In this document: positions 1 to 5,651 of the stretch, one piece after another
Numbering within the stretch: position 1 is the first letter of the stretch
How the letters are laid out: every line of letters starts with the position of its first letter
Made by a program: the position numbers and the translations under genes
Assembly (NCBI GenBank): GCA_028065725.1
Contig: JAPTVL010000205.1
Location: forward strand, 1-18,097
DNA length: 18,097 bases
Origin: Betaproteobacteria bacterium
GTDB lineage: Bacteria; Pseudomonadota; Gammaproteobacteria; Burkholderiales; Rhodocyclaceae
Direction of reading: 5' to 3'
Notes under the pieces: model-generated
Database searches by the model: none
What the model was told of the DNA's origin: nothing
Seen by the model: only the letters and a program-made list of their open reading frames with translations

Positions 1-321
1 ATATAGGAACACCAGGGTGGCGGCTTCCAGCCACTGCCCCATCACGCCGGCGACGACGGCCGCGACGGACATCAGCAGTTCGATGCCAACCGCGCGCTCC
101 TTGATCAGTTCCTCCAGCGCCTCGCGACCAAAGTAATAGCCGCCAATGATGGCCGCAACCACATAGAACAGCGTCTCGGCGGCGTGGGACAGACCCAGGT
201 AGCCGCCGATAAAGCCCAGCGCGAGCAGGACCCCGGAAGCGGACGAGATCACGACCTGCGGGTTCTTCCATGGCTGCGGCATGGTCGCCGGGAGCGAAGC
301 GGAGCACGAGCACGCCATCAT
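1..321 (-). CDS. Heavy-metal P1B-type ATPase, N-terminal part (cut by window edge)
   Basis: The reading frame is open from position 321 to the left edge (107 codons, no stop). The translation begins MMACSCSASLPATMPQPW and continues with hydrophobic helices (VVISSASGVLLALGFIGG, then TLFYVVAAIIGGYYFG). The segment GREALEELIKERAVGIELLM followed by SVAAVVAGVMGQWLEAATL is the usual membrane entry of Cd/Zn/Pb-transporting P1B ATPases (CadA/ZntA group). These proteins sit in the inner membrane and pump metal out using ATP. The catalytic DKTG loop and ATP-binding domain lie outside the window, so metal specificity cannot be judged. The N-terminus is short and lacks an HMA (GMxCxxC) domain, although it has a CSC motif at residues 4-6. 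Two start codons are possible, 321 and 318; the first overlaps the upstream repressor stop codon (ATGA), implying translational coupling and a shared operon. The call rests on family pattern recognition. Confidence 0.8.
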   Translation of the reverse strand, partial: MMACSCSASLPATMPQPWKNPQVVISSASGVLLALGFIGGYLGLSHAAETLFYVVAAIIGGYYFGREALEELIKERAVGIELLMSVAAVVAGVMGQWLEAATLVFLY

Positions 322-719
322 TCGCCTCCCGCCGCCAGCTCGGGCGTCTGGATGCCGATGCGGCAGCGGCCGGCTTCCCTCAGGCACATCCGCCTGCGGA
401 AATTTTCCAGATCGCGGGCGAACGACCCGTCGACGTCCGGCAGTGCCGTGAGCGCCTCATGTATCCGGTCGAGGTAGGGAATGCCCTCGACCAGCCGGTG
501 ATAGACCCAGCGGCCTTCCTTTTCGGCGGACAGCAAACCGGCCTGTCGCAGCACTTTGACATGGCGCGAGAGCTTGTATTGGGGCTCCAGGATGCTGTCC
601 ACCAGTTCGCAGAGACATGCCTCCTCTCGCGTTTCGGCGAGAAGACGCACGATTCGGATCCGTGTCGGATCGGCAAGGGCCTGAAATACTTCGGATGGTT
701 TGACGTTGATTGAATGCAT
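318..719 (-). CDS. ArsR/SmtB-family metal-responsive repressor
   Basis: This 133-aa protein has the length and layout of ArsR/SmtB winged-helix repressors. An N-terminal helix carries ALADPTRIRIVRLL (residues 14-27), a CLC pair follows (Cys35, Cys37), and the recognition region YKLSRHVKVLRQAGLL spans residues 48-63. A wing GRWVYHRL lies at 69-76. The Cys pair matches the position of the ELCxCDL metal site in helix 3 of ArsR/CadC-type members; two more Cys (112, 119) near the C-terminus could complete a metal site. Known members repress their own operon and leave DNA when thiophilic or divalent metal binds. The gene overlaps the ATPase start by 4 bp, so it most likely controls that pump. A perfect inverted repeat spans its start codon. 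The exact inducer (Cd, Pb, Zn or As) cannot be told from sequence. Confidence 0.9.
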   Translation of the reverse strand: MHSINVKPSEVFQALADPTRIRIVRLLAETREEACLCELVDSILEPQYKLSRHVKVLRQAGLLSAEKEGRWVYHRLVEGIPYLDRIHEALTALPDVDGSFARDLENFRRRMCLREAGRCRIGIQTPELAAGGE

Positions 720-744
720 AGTTGCATACTAATGCAACTATGCA
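715..744. promoter_or_regulatory. Operator: perfect 13-bp inverted repeat at the arsR-type gene
   Basis: TGCATAGTTGCAT (715-727) and its exact complement ATGCAACTATGCA (732-744) are separated by ACTA. The dyad covers the repressor start codon (717-719 on the minus strand) and the DNA just upstream. Its size and placement fit an ArsR-family operator. It implies a start of transcription very close to the coding sequence or a block on early elongation. Confidence 0.85.
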
Positions 745-932
745 ATAAGTTCAAACGAAGCAAGCTGTCGCTGACAGTGCAAGTGGTTTCGATGCCTGTG
801 GCCGTATAAAAATGGAAGGCCCTGGGGCGACGCTATATTGAGGGTGACTCTTTCTAGGCGCGCCTGACTAGCGAGGTCAAACAGCAGCCGCTGAATTAGA
901 CCAGTGGCAAAAACCAAGGAGGTAACCTAATA

Positions 933-1022
933 ATGTGGAACTATGGACCGTGGGGCGGGTTTCCGTGGGCGTGGATAATTCCACTGATTTCTTATCCAGC
1001 TCAGGGTCGGGTTCCCAACTAA
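933..1022 (+). CDS. 29-aa Trp-rich peptide, probable remnant of a small membrane protein
   Basis: A strong Shine-Dalgarno (AAGGAGG, 916-922) precedes ATG at 933. The peptide starts MWNYGPWGGFPWAWIIPLIS and ends nine residues later. The Trp/Gly-rich opening followed by a hydrophobic Ile/Pro/Leu run resembles the start of small single-pass membrane proteins (SHOCT-type or similar) that often sit near metal-resistance genes. The hydrophobic run is broken after about eight residues and the frame stops at 1020-1022. It may therefore be a decayed N-terminal fragment, or a real micro-peptide. The family similarity is from memory and weak; the ribosome binding site is the strongest support. Confidence 0.4.
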   Translation: MWNYGPWGGFPWAWIIPLISYPAQGRVPN

Positions 1023-1316
1023 CGAAAGCGACCGTTCAGTCTCGAAAGCAGAGCCAACGACCGGTCTTCAGAGCACAGCGGACGCAGTCAATCGAAAGGC
1101 CGGTGTCGCCTTTGGCCGAACAAGAGACGGTCGGCCTCCTCAGCATGAACTTCCGCTTCTGGCCGGGTGCAGAAGTACATGGGCACCGCTGCCAGTGTCT
1201 CTTTGAGGTTCGTTGCTGCCCCAGGAGGATTCAGCGGTAATCCGGTCATCGCCATGATAACGACTGGTCAAGTGCTGTGCGATTCGCTGGTCGATTCAGT
1301 GCGATCCCGCAGCTAA
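1023..1316. other. Non-coding or decayed DNA, no gene seen
   Basis: No convincing start, ribosome binding site or protein pattern was found on either strand between the small Trp-rich ORF and the integrase stop codon. The 745-932 stretch also lacks a recognisable gene. The region may hold decayed remnants of a metal-resistance gene. Confidence 0.4.
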
Positions 1317-2477
1317 TCAAAGAATTCCAATAACAAAAGGTTTCTCAAGCTTGTCAGCCATGATTTGTGGGCGGAGGTGTGTGTAGCGTTGAAGGGTTTT
1401 TAGATCGGTGTGGCCCGTGATAGTGGCGATTTCCATCATGGTCAAACTTGTTCTCTCAAACAAACGAGAGGTGGCTTCATGCCTGAGATCATGAAACCGA
1501 AGATCAATGCACGTAGCATTTGTTGTGATCCGTTTGAATCCATGACTCAGATAGCTCGTACCAGACCATTGCCAGAACACCCGGTCTTCACCTGATTTCT
1601 TCGTTTTCTGTTGAGCCTTAAGAATCGCTATCGCTTTTTTAGATAGCGGGACTTGCCTAGATGTTCGGGTCTTTACAATGCTGGCAGGAATATTGATAAA
1701 TCGTTGGTCTAGATGAACGTCTTTCCAGCGAATAAAGAGAAGTTCCTGCGCCCGCATGGCCGTTTCAAGGGCAAGCTGGATCAAACGCTTCCACTCCTCC
1801 TGTTTCGTCCGCATTTTGTCGCAGGCACTCAGCAGCTTTTTCTCTTCGCCATTCTCTAACCGGCGTTCTCGCCCTTTTCCCCAAGCGGGGGGTGGCTCCT
1901 GGCCTTCAAATAATTTAGGCGGCAGATCGTAAAAATGCTCCTTTATGGAATGCCACTCTAATACCGTCTTCAGTGCGTAGTAATACTTTCGGACTGTCGC
2001 GGGGGACCGTTTCCGCTTCAACCCACCGTTATATAGTGGGTGGTGGTTATTGGGTTGGAGCTTGTTCTTTGGGGGCGGAACTTCTTCTTCAAGTTTTGCC
2101 TTAATGTATTCATCAAGTCCGGTGTGGGACAACCGTAGCACCTTTACGTTTCCAAGATCGGCGCGTATAAGCCTGATGTCGCTGATCTTGTTTTTTGGAA
2201 GCAGGATGTTGTTCTTCTTATCTGTGTGCTTTTTTATGTATTCATCGACCGCATCGGCCACAGTGAATTTCTTTGCCTTGACGTTCGGTGGTGCCTTGCC
2301 TTCCGCAATATGGAATTCGATCCGAATTTTTTCGCGCTTCGCCTCTTCTAGTGTGTCAAAGCACTTACTGATTGAGGGGTATCCCTTTCGGGCCATGCGA
2401 AGCTCAAAACCATCGCCTTTCCGGCGGATGTTCCTCGGCAATTTTTCGGTACTGCCCCTCTGTTTAGCCATACCCAA
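1317..2477 (-). CDS. Tyrosine recombinase/integrase
   Basis: This 386-aa protein carries all expected catalytic residues of the phage-type tyrosine recombinase family: Arg242 (ETAMRAQELL), Lys269 (IVKTRTSRQ), His329 and Arg332 (RFHDLRHEAT), His356 (TGHTDLK) and the nucleophile Tyr365 (LQRYTHLRP). An N-terminal arm-binding-like segment (about 12-60) and a SAM-like core-binding domain (about 71-185) precede the catalytic domain. Such enzymes integrate and excise elements at attachment sites, commonly in tRNA genes; the 3' half of a tRNA-Arg gene lies about 100 bp behind this gene, supporting that role. The start at 2477 gives MGMAKQ; an internal ATG two codons later is equally possible. The gene is clearly richer in A/T and in Lys/Ile codons than the GC-rich genes around it, suggesting separate acquisition. 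The enzyme looks intact. Confidence 0.95.
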   Translation of the reverse strand: MGMAKQRGSTEKLPRNIRRKGDGFELRMARKGYPSISKCFDTLEEAKREKIRIEFHIAEGKAPPNVKAKKFTVADAVDEYIKKHTDKKNNILLPKNKISDIRLIRADLGNVKVLRLSHTGLDEYIKAKLEEEVPPPKNKLQPNNHHPLYNGGLKRKRSPATVRKYYYALKTVLEWHSIKEHFYDLPPKLFEGQEPPPAWGKGRERRLENGEEKKLLSACDKMRTKQEEWKRLIQLALETAMRAQELLFIRWKDVHLDQRFINIPASIVKTRTSRQVPLSKKAIAILKAQQKTKKSGEDRVFWQWSGTSYLSHGFKRITTNATCIDLRFHDLRHEATSRLFERTSLTMMEIATITGHTDLKTLQRYTHLRPQIMADKLEKPFVIGIL

Positions 2478-2577
2478 CCCCCTGACAACAATTTGCTCGA
2501 ACTATGCCAGAAATTGGGAAAAATTTGGGAAATAGTTATGAAAAGTCGCCTCAAACGCGCATAATAACTGGAATATA

Positions 2578-2630
2578 TGCGCCCCCTCCTAAGGGGAGGG
2601 TCGCACGTTCGATTCGTGCCGGGGGCGCCA
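2578..2630 (+). other. Attachment-site core: 3' half of tRNA-Arg(CCT)
   Basis: The segment has an anticodon loop CTCCTAA (2586-2592, anticodon CCT), a complete T arm (GCACG-TTCGATT-CGTGC, 2603-2619), the acceptor 3' strand CGGGGGC, discriminator G and encoded CCA ending at 2630. The 5' half is missing: no matching CCCCCG acceptor strand lies at the right distance, and the first anticodon-stem pair is mismatched. This is what a tRNA-targeting integrase carries in attP or leaves at the far junction. It lies directly upstream of the integrase gene. Confidence 0.85.
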
Positions 2631-2657
2631 CAAAACCATTGTATATCAAGCCGTCGT

Positions 2658-2677
2658 GCTTACTTTCGCTTACTTTC
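2658..2677 (+). repeat. Tandem 10-bp repeat near the attachment site
   Basis: GCTTACTTTC occurs twice back to back (2658-2667 and 2668-2677), about 30 bp from the tRNA fragment, followed by the T-rich run TTCATTTTCTC. It could be an integrase arm site or part of an AT-rich bend; no function is proven. Confidence 0.6.
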
Positions 2678-2700
2678 ATTTTCTCTAAATTTCTTTCATT

Positions 2701-2793
2701 GTCACCCATCCGGGTGACAGCAGGGTGACAAGGTGACGGGAAGCGCTTTCGTACTGCGGTGACGAAAGCAACCCTAAAATATTTTTTGTCACC
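2701..2793. repeat. Cluster of six GGTGAC motifs
   Basis: GTCACCC (2701-2707) faces GGGTGAC (2712-2718) as an inverted pair with spacer ATCC. Further direct copies lie at 2723-2729, 2732-2737 and 2758-2763, and an inverted copy GTCACC at 2788-2793. The cluster sits between the attachment core and the promoter of the replication operon. It could be recombinase/excisionase arm sites, or an operator for the replication genes. Confidence 0.6.
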
Positions 2794-2798
2794 ACGGA

Positions 2799-2827
2799 TT
2801 GACTTACGCATGCTCGTCTTTTATAAA
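2799..2827 (+). promoter_or_regulatory. Sigma70-type promoter of the replication operon
   Basis: TTGACT (2799-2804) and TATAAA (2822-2827) are separated by exactly 17 bp, near-consensus for a housekeeping promoter reading rightward. The last GTCACC copy ends 5 bp before the -35 box. The inferred transcript would have a leader of roughly 215 nt before the first gene at 3051. Confidence 0.75.
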
Positions 2828-2936
2828 GACTTCAGCAAGTCGAGGTAGCAGACGCGCGGCCAGGTAGAATCGACGCCTTGCCGCCCTGGCCGGGCCAACG
2901 GAGCCCGCCGCCGGCCAGGATCGGGCAAAACATCAA

Positions 2937-3002
2937 GCGGGGTGGCGCCCCGCCGGCAATCGGGCCGGCATTCGCCTCGACGAGCCGGCAGACCCGCCGG
3001 CA
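2937..3002 (+). repeat. GC-rich leader with hairpin and four GCCGGCA repeats
   Basis: The leader between the promoter and the first gene has no ORF that I support. It contains a 6-bp stem (GCGGGG, 2937-2942, with CCCCGC, 2948-2953) and four direct copies of GCCGGCA at 2952, 2964, 2984 and 2996 (spacings 12, 20 and 12). It may be an operator array or a structured regulatory leader. Confidence 0.5.
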
Positions 3003-3027
3003 AATAAGCTCTTCTCTCGATGTTGAA

Positions 3028-3056
3028 GAGCATGACACGAAAGAATTGTCATGCTC
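3028..3056. promoter_or_regulatory. 10-bp inverted repeat covering the first start codon of the rep operon
   Basis: GAGCATGACA (3028-3037) and its exact complement TGTCATGCTC (3047-3056) are separated by 9 nt. The right arm contains the ATG at 3051. As DNA it could bind the encoded helix-turn-helix protein (autoregulation); as RNA the stem would hide the start codon. Confidence 0.65.
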
Positions 3057-3374
3057 GACACATCAACGCTCGGCCCTGTTCTCGGGCTAAACGAACTTTC
3101 TCATCTCATCAAAAAATCGCCTCGTTCGATCCTCGCTGATCGTTCGCGCGCGCCAGGCAGGTTGCCGCCTGACTGCACGCCACCCGGAACGAGAGCGCCG
3201 ATTTGGCTGCTGGAGGACGTGCTTGCCTGGCTCAGGCAGCACCGCCACCAGCCGGGCGAGCGGCAGGCCGCCGCCACCCCAGCCCCGGCACCGGGGGCGC
3301 GCAGGCGCGGCCGGCCGACCAAGGCCGAGCAGCTCGCCCGCCAGGCGGCCTTAGCGGCGAAAGGGGGGGAGTGA
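3051..3374 (+). CDS. Small plasmid helix-turn-helix DNA-binding protein
   Basis: This 107-aa protein opens with LGLNELSHLIKKSPRSILAD (residues 11-30), a helix-turn-helix of the excisionase/AlpA/MerR-like type, followed by IWLLEDVLAWL (51-61), the typical end of that small domain. A Pro/Ala linker leads to a basic AT-hook-like motif RRRGRPTKAEQ near residues 84-94. It is the first gene of the replication operon and its start codon lies in a perfect inverted repeat, so autorepression or copy-number control is likely. An excisionase (RDF) role is an alternative because the integrase attachment site is near. Its stop codon overlaps the next start (TGATG), suggesting coupled translation. I do not know a gene name. 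Confidence 0.75.
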   Translation: MLDTSTLGPVLGLNELSHLIKKSPRSILADRSRAPGRLPPDCTPPGTRAPIWLLEDVLAWLRQHRHQPGERQAAATPAPAPGARRRGRPTKAEQLARQAALAAKGGE

Positions 3375-3793
3375 TGAGCACCGTCCTTACCCTCCGAGCC
3401 CTGGCCGCGCTGCCGCCGGACTTGCAGCAAGCTGTTCGCGCCAACCACCACCCAGCCGACGACCTGGGCGAGCTGATTTCCGAAGTCGCCCTGGCCCTCC
3501 TGGAAGCCGGCCAACACGAAACTTTCGCGAAAATCTTTAGCCGCGCCCGCTCGCGCTGCCGGCGATTTACACAAGACCCGGCGCATTACGGCGCTGCCCT
3601 CGACGTGGCCGACGCGCAGGGGCATGAGATTGATGATGCCGCCCCCGCGCCGCGCAAGGCGCGGGCGCTGGCCAGGGCCAGAATCGAGGCCGACCAGGGG
3701 GTGAGCAAGCGGACCGCTCAGCGACGCATCAAGGCGCAGCTTGAGCTGGCCCGCGTCCAGGGCGACCTGTTCGACATGGAGGTGGCGCTATGA
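3374..3793 (+). CDS. Unknown 139-aa protein with C-terminal helix-turn-helix-like segment
   Basis: I do not recognise this protein. The ATG at 3374 follows a G-rich ribosome site (AGGGGGGGA) and overlaps the previous stop by one base; its own stop overlaps the repA start in ATGA, so it sits in a tightly coupled operon. It is mostly helical: residues 27-62 are an acidic then basic helix pair ending SRARSRCRR, and residues 107-133 (DQGVSKRTAQRRIKAQLE onward) look like a helix-turn-helix with two adjacent arginines. The position just before repA and the basic C-terminus suggest a regulator or replication accessory. A longer reading frame exists upstream in the same frame, but the codons there overlap the preceding gene and look out of frame. 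Confidence 0.7.
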   Translation: MSTVLTLRALAALPPDLQQAVRANHHPADDLGELISEVALALLEAGQHETFAKIFSRARSRCRRFTQDPAHYGAALDVADAQGHEIDDAAPAPRKARALARARIEADQGVSKRTAQRRIKAQLELARVQGDLFDMEVAL

Positions 3794-4680
3794 GCCCCGC
3801 GAAGCGCACCCCGCCCCCGCCGCCGGCCCCGGCGCTGCCTTGGGCCGCTCTAAACATCGCGCATTGCATGTTTGCGCCGCCACCGGCGCTCGACTTCGTG
3901 ATCCCCGGCCTGGTGGCCGGCACCGTGGGCAGCATTGTCGCGCCCGGCGCGACCGGCAAAAGCTGGCTTGCGCTGCAAATTGCCGCCCAGGTGGCCACCG
4001 GCGCGGACACCTTGGACCTCGGCCCGGTGCCGCAAGGTCGGGTGCTGTACCTGGCCGCCGAAGATCCCGCCGACGTGCTACACGCGCGCGTGCATACGCT
4101 CGCGCAAGTGTTGAATCCAGCACAGCGCGAAGCGCTGGCGGGGCAGCTTTTCGTGTTGCCGACGCTTGGCCAAACCGGCGATTTGCTCGACGACGGCCAG
4201 ACCGCCGCGAAAGTGGCGGCGGCGGCAGAGGGGTGCAGGCTGGTAGTGTTGGACACGCTTTCACGCTGGCACTGCGGCGACGAAAACGACCGCAGCGATG
4301 CTGCGCGGGTAATGCGCACGCTGGAGCGCATCTGCGACAGCACTGGCGCGACGGTGCTGTTCCTGCACCATACAAACAAATCGGCGGCCCTGGAGGGCAA
4401 CGGCGACAAGCAACAGGCGTCGCGCGGGAGCAGCGTATTCGTTGACGACGCGCGTTTCGTCATGACCATGACCACCTGCACCGAGGCCGAGGCCCGCGAC
4501 TTCGGCATCGACGACGCGATGCGCAGCTTTTTTGTAAAGCTTACGTTTGCGAAATGCAACTACGTGCCGCCACAGCGCGGGCTGTGGCTGCGCAAGCGGG
4601 ACGGCGGCAGGCTGGAGCAGGTGCCGATGTTTAAGCAGCCGAAGCGCCAGGTCAGGAAGGGGGGCGAAGATGATTTCTAA
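3790..4680 (+). CDS. repA: RepA-type hexameric replicative helicase (IncQ-like)
   Basis: This 296-aa protein matches the layout of IncQ plasmid RepA (about 280 aa), a RecA-fold ring helicase that unwinds the origin. LDFVIPGLVAGTVGSIVAPG leads into the Walker A motif GATGKS (residues 53-58). Then come LYLAAEDP (87-93), the Walker B LVVLDTLSR (151-159), the LHHTNK histidine pair (193-194) and QQASRGSSV (208-216), a signature of this family. The tail ends in a basic stretch (KQPKRQVRKGG). Its start overlaps the upstream stop by 4 bp and its end overlaps the next gene by 11 bp, so it is co-translated with the initiator gene. No key residue is missing. Assignment to RepA is firm; the incompatibility group is not established. 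Confidence 0.92.
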   Translation: MSPAKRTPPPPPAPALPWAALNIAHCMFAPPPALDFVIPGLVAGTVGSIVAPGATGKSWLALQIAAQVATGADTLDLGPVPQGRVLYLAAEDPADVLHARVHTLAQVLNPAQREALAGQLFVLPTLGQTGDLLDDGQTAAKVAAAAEGCRLVVLDTLSRWHCGDENDRSDAARVMRTLERICDSTGATVLFLHHTNKSAALEGNGDKQQASRGSSVFVDDARFVMTMTTCTEAEARDFGIDDAMRSFFVKLTFAKCNYVPPQRGLWLRKRDGGRLEQVPMFKQPKRQVRKGGEDDF

Positions 4681-5593
4681 ACCCTCTTTTCCGACCACCA
4701 CAACGCACGCGGTGCGCTTGTGCCTGTTTCAGCCGACGCGACGCCCCAAAATGCTGCGCGGCGAGGTGACTGCTACACCCTGGGGCGTCATCAAGCGGTG
4801 GGGCAGGCTTGGGCAGCAGCACGCCGACGTACTGGAGGCAATCTGCTACGAGCGCGAAGCGCGCGGCGACCTGGAGGACGGGCGAGTCAAGCTGCTGGTT
4901 GACCCGGCCAAGGTGCGCCGCCGCAGCCGGCAGACGAGCGGGCAGCGCTTCGCTGAAGTGCTGAAAGAACTGGAGCAGGCGGTTATCGAGATCGTTGAGC
5001 CGCGCGACATTGCTTGCTCTGGCCACTTAATCGACCACATTGATCAAGCAATGCGCAGTGACGGCACAGCAATTACCCGCTTCAACCCGCTGACTGGCAA
5101 GGAACGGGCAATGTGGCGCGTAGAACTTGGTAAAGCGTTTTGCACGCTGCTGTCGCGCGACGTGTGGATAGGTTACGACCCCGAGCCGATAGCGCGGCTA
5201 CAGCGTGGCATTAGCCAGGCAATCGCGCGCCACGTGTTAAGTCACAAGCGCGCGCCGGCGGGCGGCTGGACGCTGGACGGGCTTATTCGTGCGGTATCTG
5301 GTGAGTTGAGCGAGCAGCAGCTACGCGACCGACGCCGGGAAATCCGCGCCGAGGCCGAAGCGCTGACCACCGCCGGGCTGGTACTGGTCGGCGACCGGGT
5401 GCGGCGCGTGGAGCAAAGGCCCGAGAGCGTGGAGCAAAGGCCCGAGAGCGTGGAGCAAAGGCCCGAGAGCGTGGAGCAAAGGCCCGGCGCGTGGAGCAAA
5501 GGCCCGGCGTTGGCAGATACAGATTCAGATACAGAATCAGGGGCCGGGGCTGTAAGCCCCCGGCCCCCCTTGGGGCAGAAGGAAAGTCATTAG
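4670..5593 (+). CDS. repC: RepC-like origin-binding initiator, with iterons inside its 3' end
   Basis: The start at 4670 follows AGGGGGGCGAAG and overlaps repA by 11 bp; the longer upstream frame is only a shadow of repA. The 307-aa protein has the size and winged-helix layout of IncQ RepC (about 280 aa). A helical region with RFAEVLKELEQAVIEIVE is followed by RVELGKAFCTLLSRDVWIGY, then the second winged helix ARLQRGISQAIARHVLSHKR and ...LTTAGLVLVGDRV near residue 243. From about residue 246 the protein turns into tandem copies of VEQRPES encoded by the iterons, then a low-complexity tail. The sequence similarity to RepC is loose, so the call rests on gene order (repA-repC), size, fold pattern and adjoining iterons. 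RepC binds iterons and opens the origin. The iteron-encoded tail is unusual. Confidence 0.75.
   Translation: MISKPSFPTTTTHAVRLCLFQPTRRPKMLRGEVTATPWGVIKRWGRLGQQHADVLEAICYEREARGDLEDGRVKLLVDPAKVRRRSRQTSGQRFAEVLKELEQAVIEIVEPRDIACSGHLIDHIDQAMRSDGTAITRFNPLTGKERAMWRVELGKAFCTLLSRDVWIGYDPEPIARLQRGISQAIARHVLSHKRAPAGGWTLDGLIRAVSGELSEQQLRDRRREIRAEAEALTTAGLVLVGDRVRRVEQRPESVEQRPESVEQRPESVEQRPGAWSKGPALADTDSDTESGAGAVSPRPPLGQKESH
5408..5510 (+). repeat. Five tandem 20-21 bp iterons (candidate oriV)
   Basis: The core GTGGAGCAAAGGCCCG repeats at 5408, 5429, 5450, 5471 and 5491. The first three units are identical and 21 bp long; the fourth is 20 bp and, like the fifth, ends in GCGC or GCGT instead of AGAGC. 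Number, length and neighbouring RepA/RepC/primase genes match IncQ-type oriV iterons, the RepC binding sites. They lie inside the repC coding sequence. Confidence 0.85.
5514..5567 (+). other. Origin-proximal direct repeat and GC hairpin
   Basis: CAGATACAGA occurs at 5514-5523 and 5526-5535 (12-bp period). It is followed by a strong hairpin, GGGGCCGGGGCT (5540-5551) with AGCCCCCGGCCCC (5555-5567), one bulged C. This adjoins the iterons, where IncQ origins carry AT-rich and GC-rich blocks. It also falls within the repC coding frame. Confidence 0.6.
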
Positions 5594-5638
5594 CCCACGC
5601 CCCCCCTTTATTACAGCCCCCCACAGCGGGGGGAGGGA
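5591..5638 (+). other. Putative single-strand initiation site (ssi-like), copy 1
   Basis: The block starts TAGCCCACG, then C7 and TTT (5591-5609), and ends GGGGGAGGGA (5629-5638). Between them a hairpin forms from CCCCCC (5617-5622) and GGGGGG (5628-5633). The same start, end and total length of 48 nt recur in opposite orientation at 6212-6259. Paired, oppositely oriented structured sites are what RepB'-type primases use in IncQ plasmids. It begins on the repC stop codon. Confidence 0.7.
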
Positions 5639-5651
5639 TAGGAGAGGACAC

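Noticed and set aside
380..763. 127-codon minus-strand frame overlapping the ArsR gene
   Set aside because: Out-of-frame shadow; the ArsR frame has the full family pattern.
2552..2630. Complete tRNA gene
   Set aside because: Only the 3' half fits. The 5' acceptor strand and D arm are absent, although AACTGGAATAT loosely resembles a D loop.
2551..2811. Minus-strand 86-codon open frame across the tRNA fragment
   Set aside because: It is antisense to the tRNA 3' half and yields the common artefact PPARIERATLPLGG; no ribosome site.
3729..4559. 276-codon minus-strand open frame
   Set aside because: Antisense shadow of repA; Ser/Ala/Pro-rich and without domain.
5408..5510. CRISPR array
   Set aside because: Units are directly adjacent without spacers and lie in a coding frame next to rep genes, so they are iterons.
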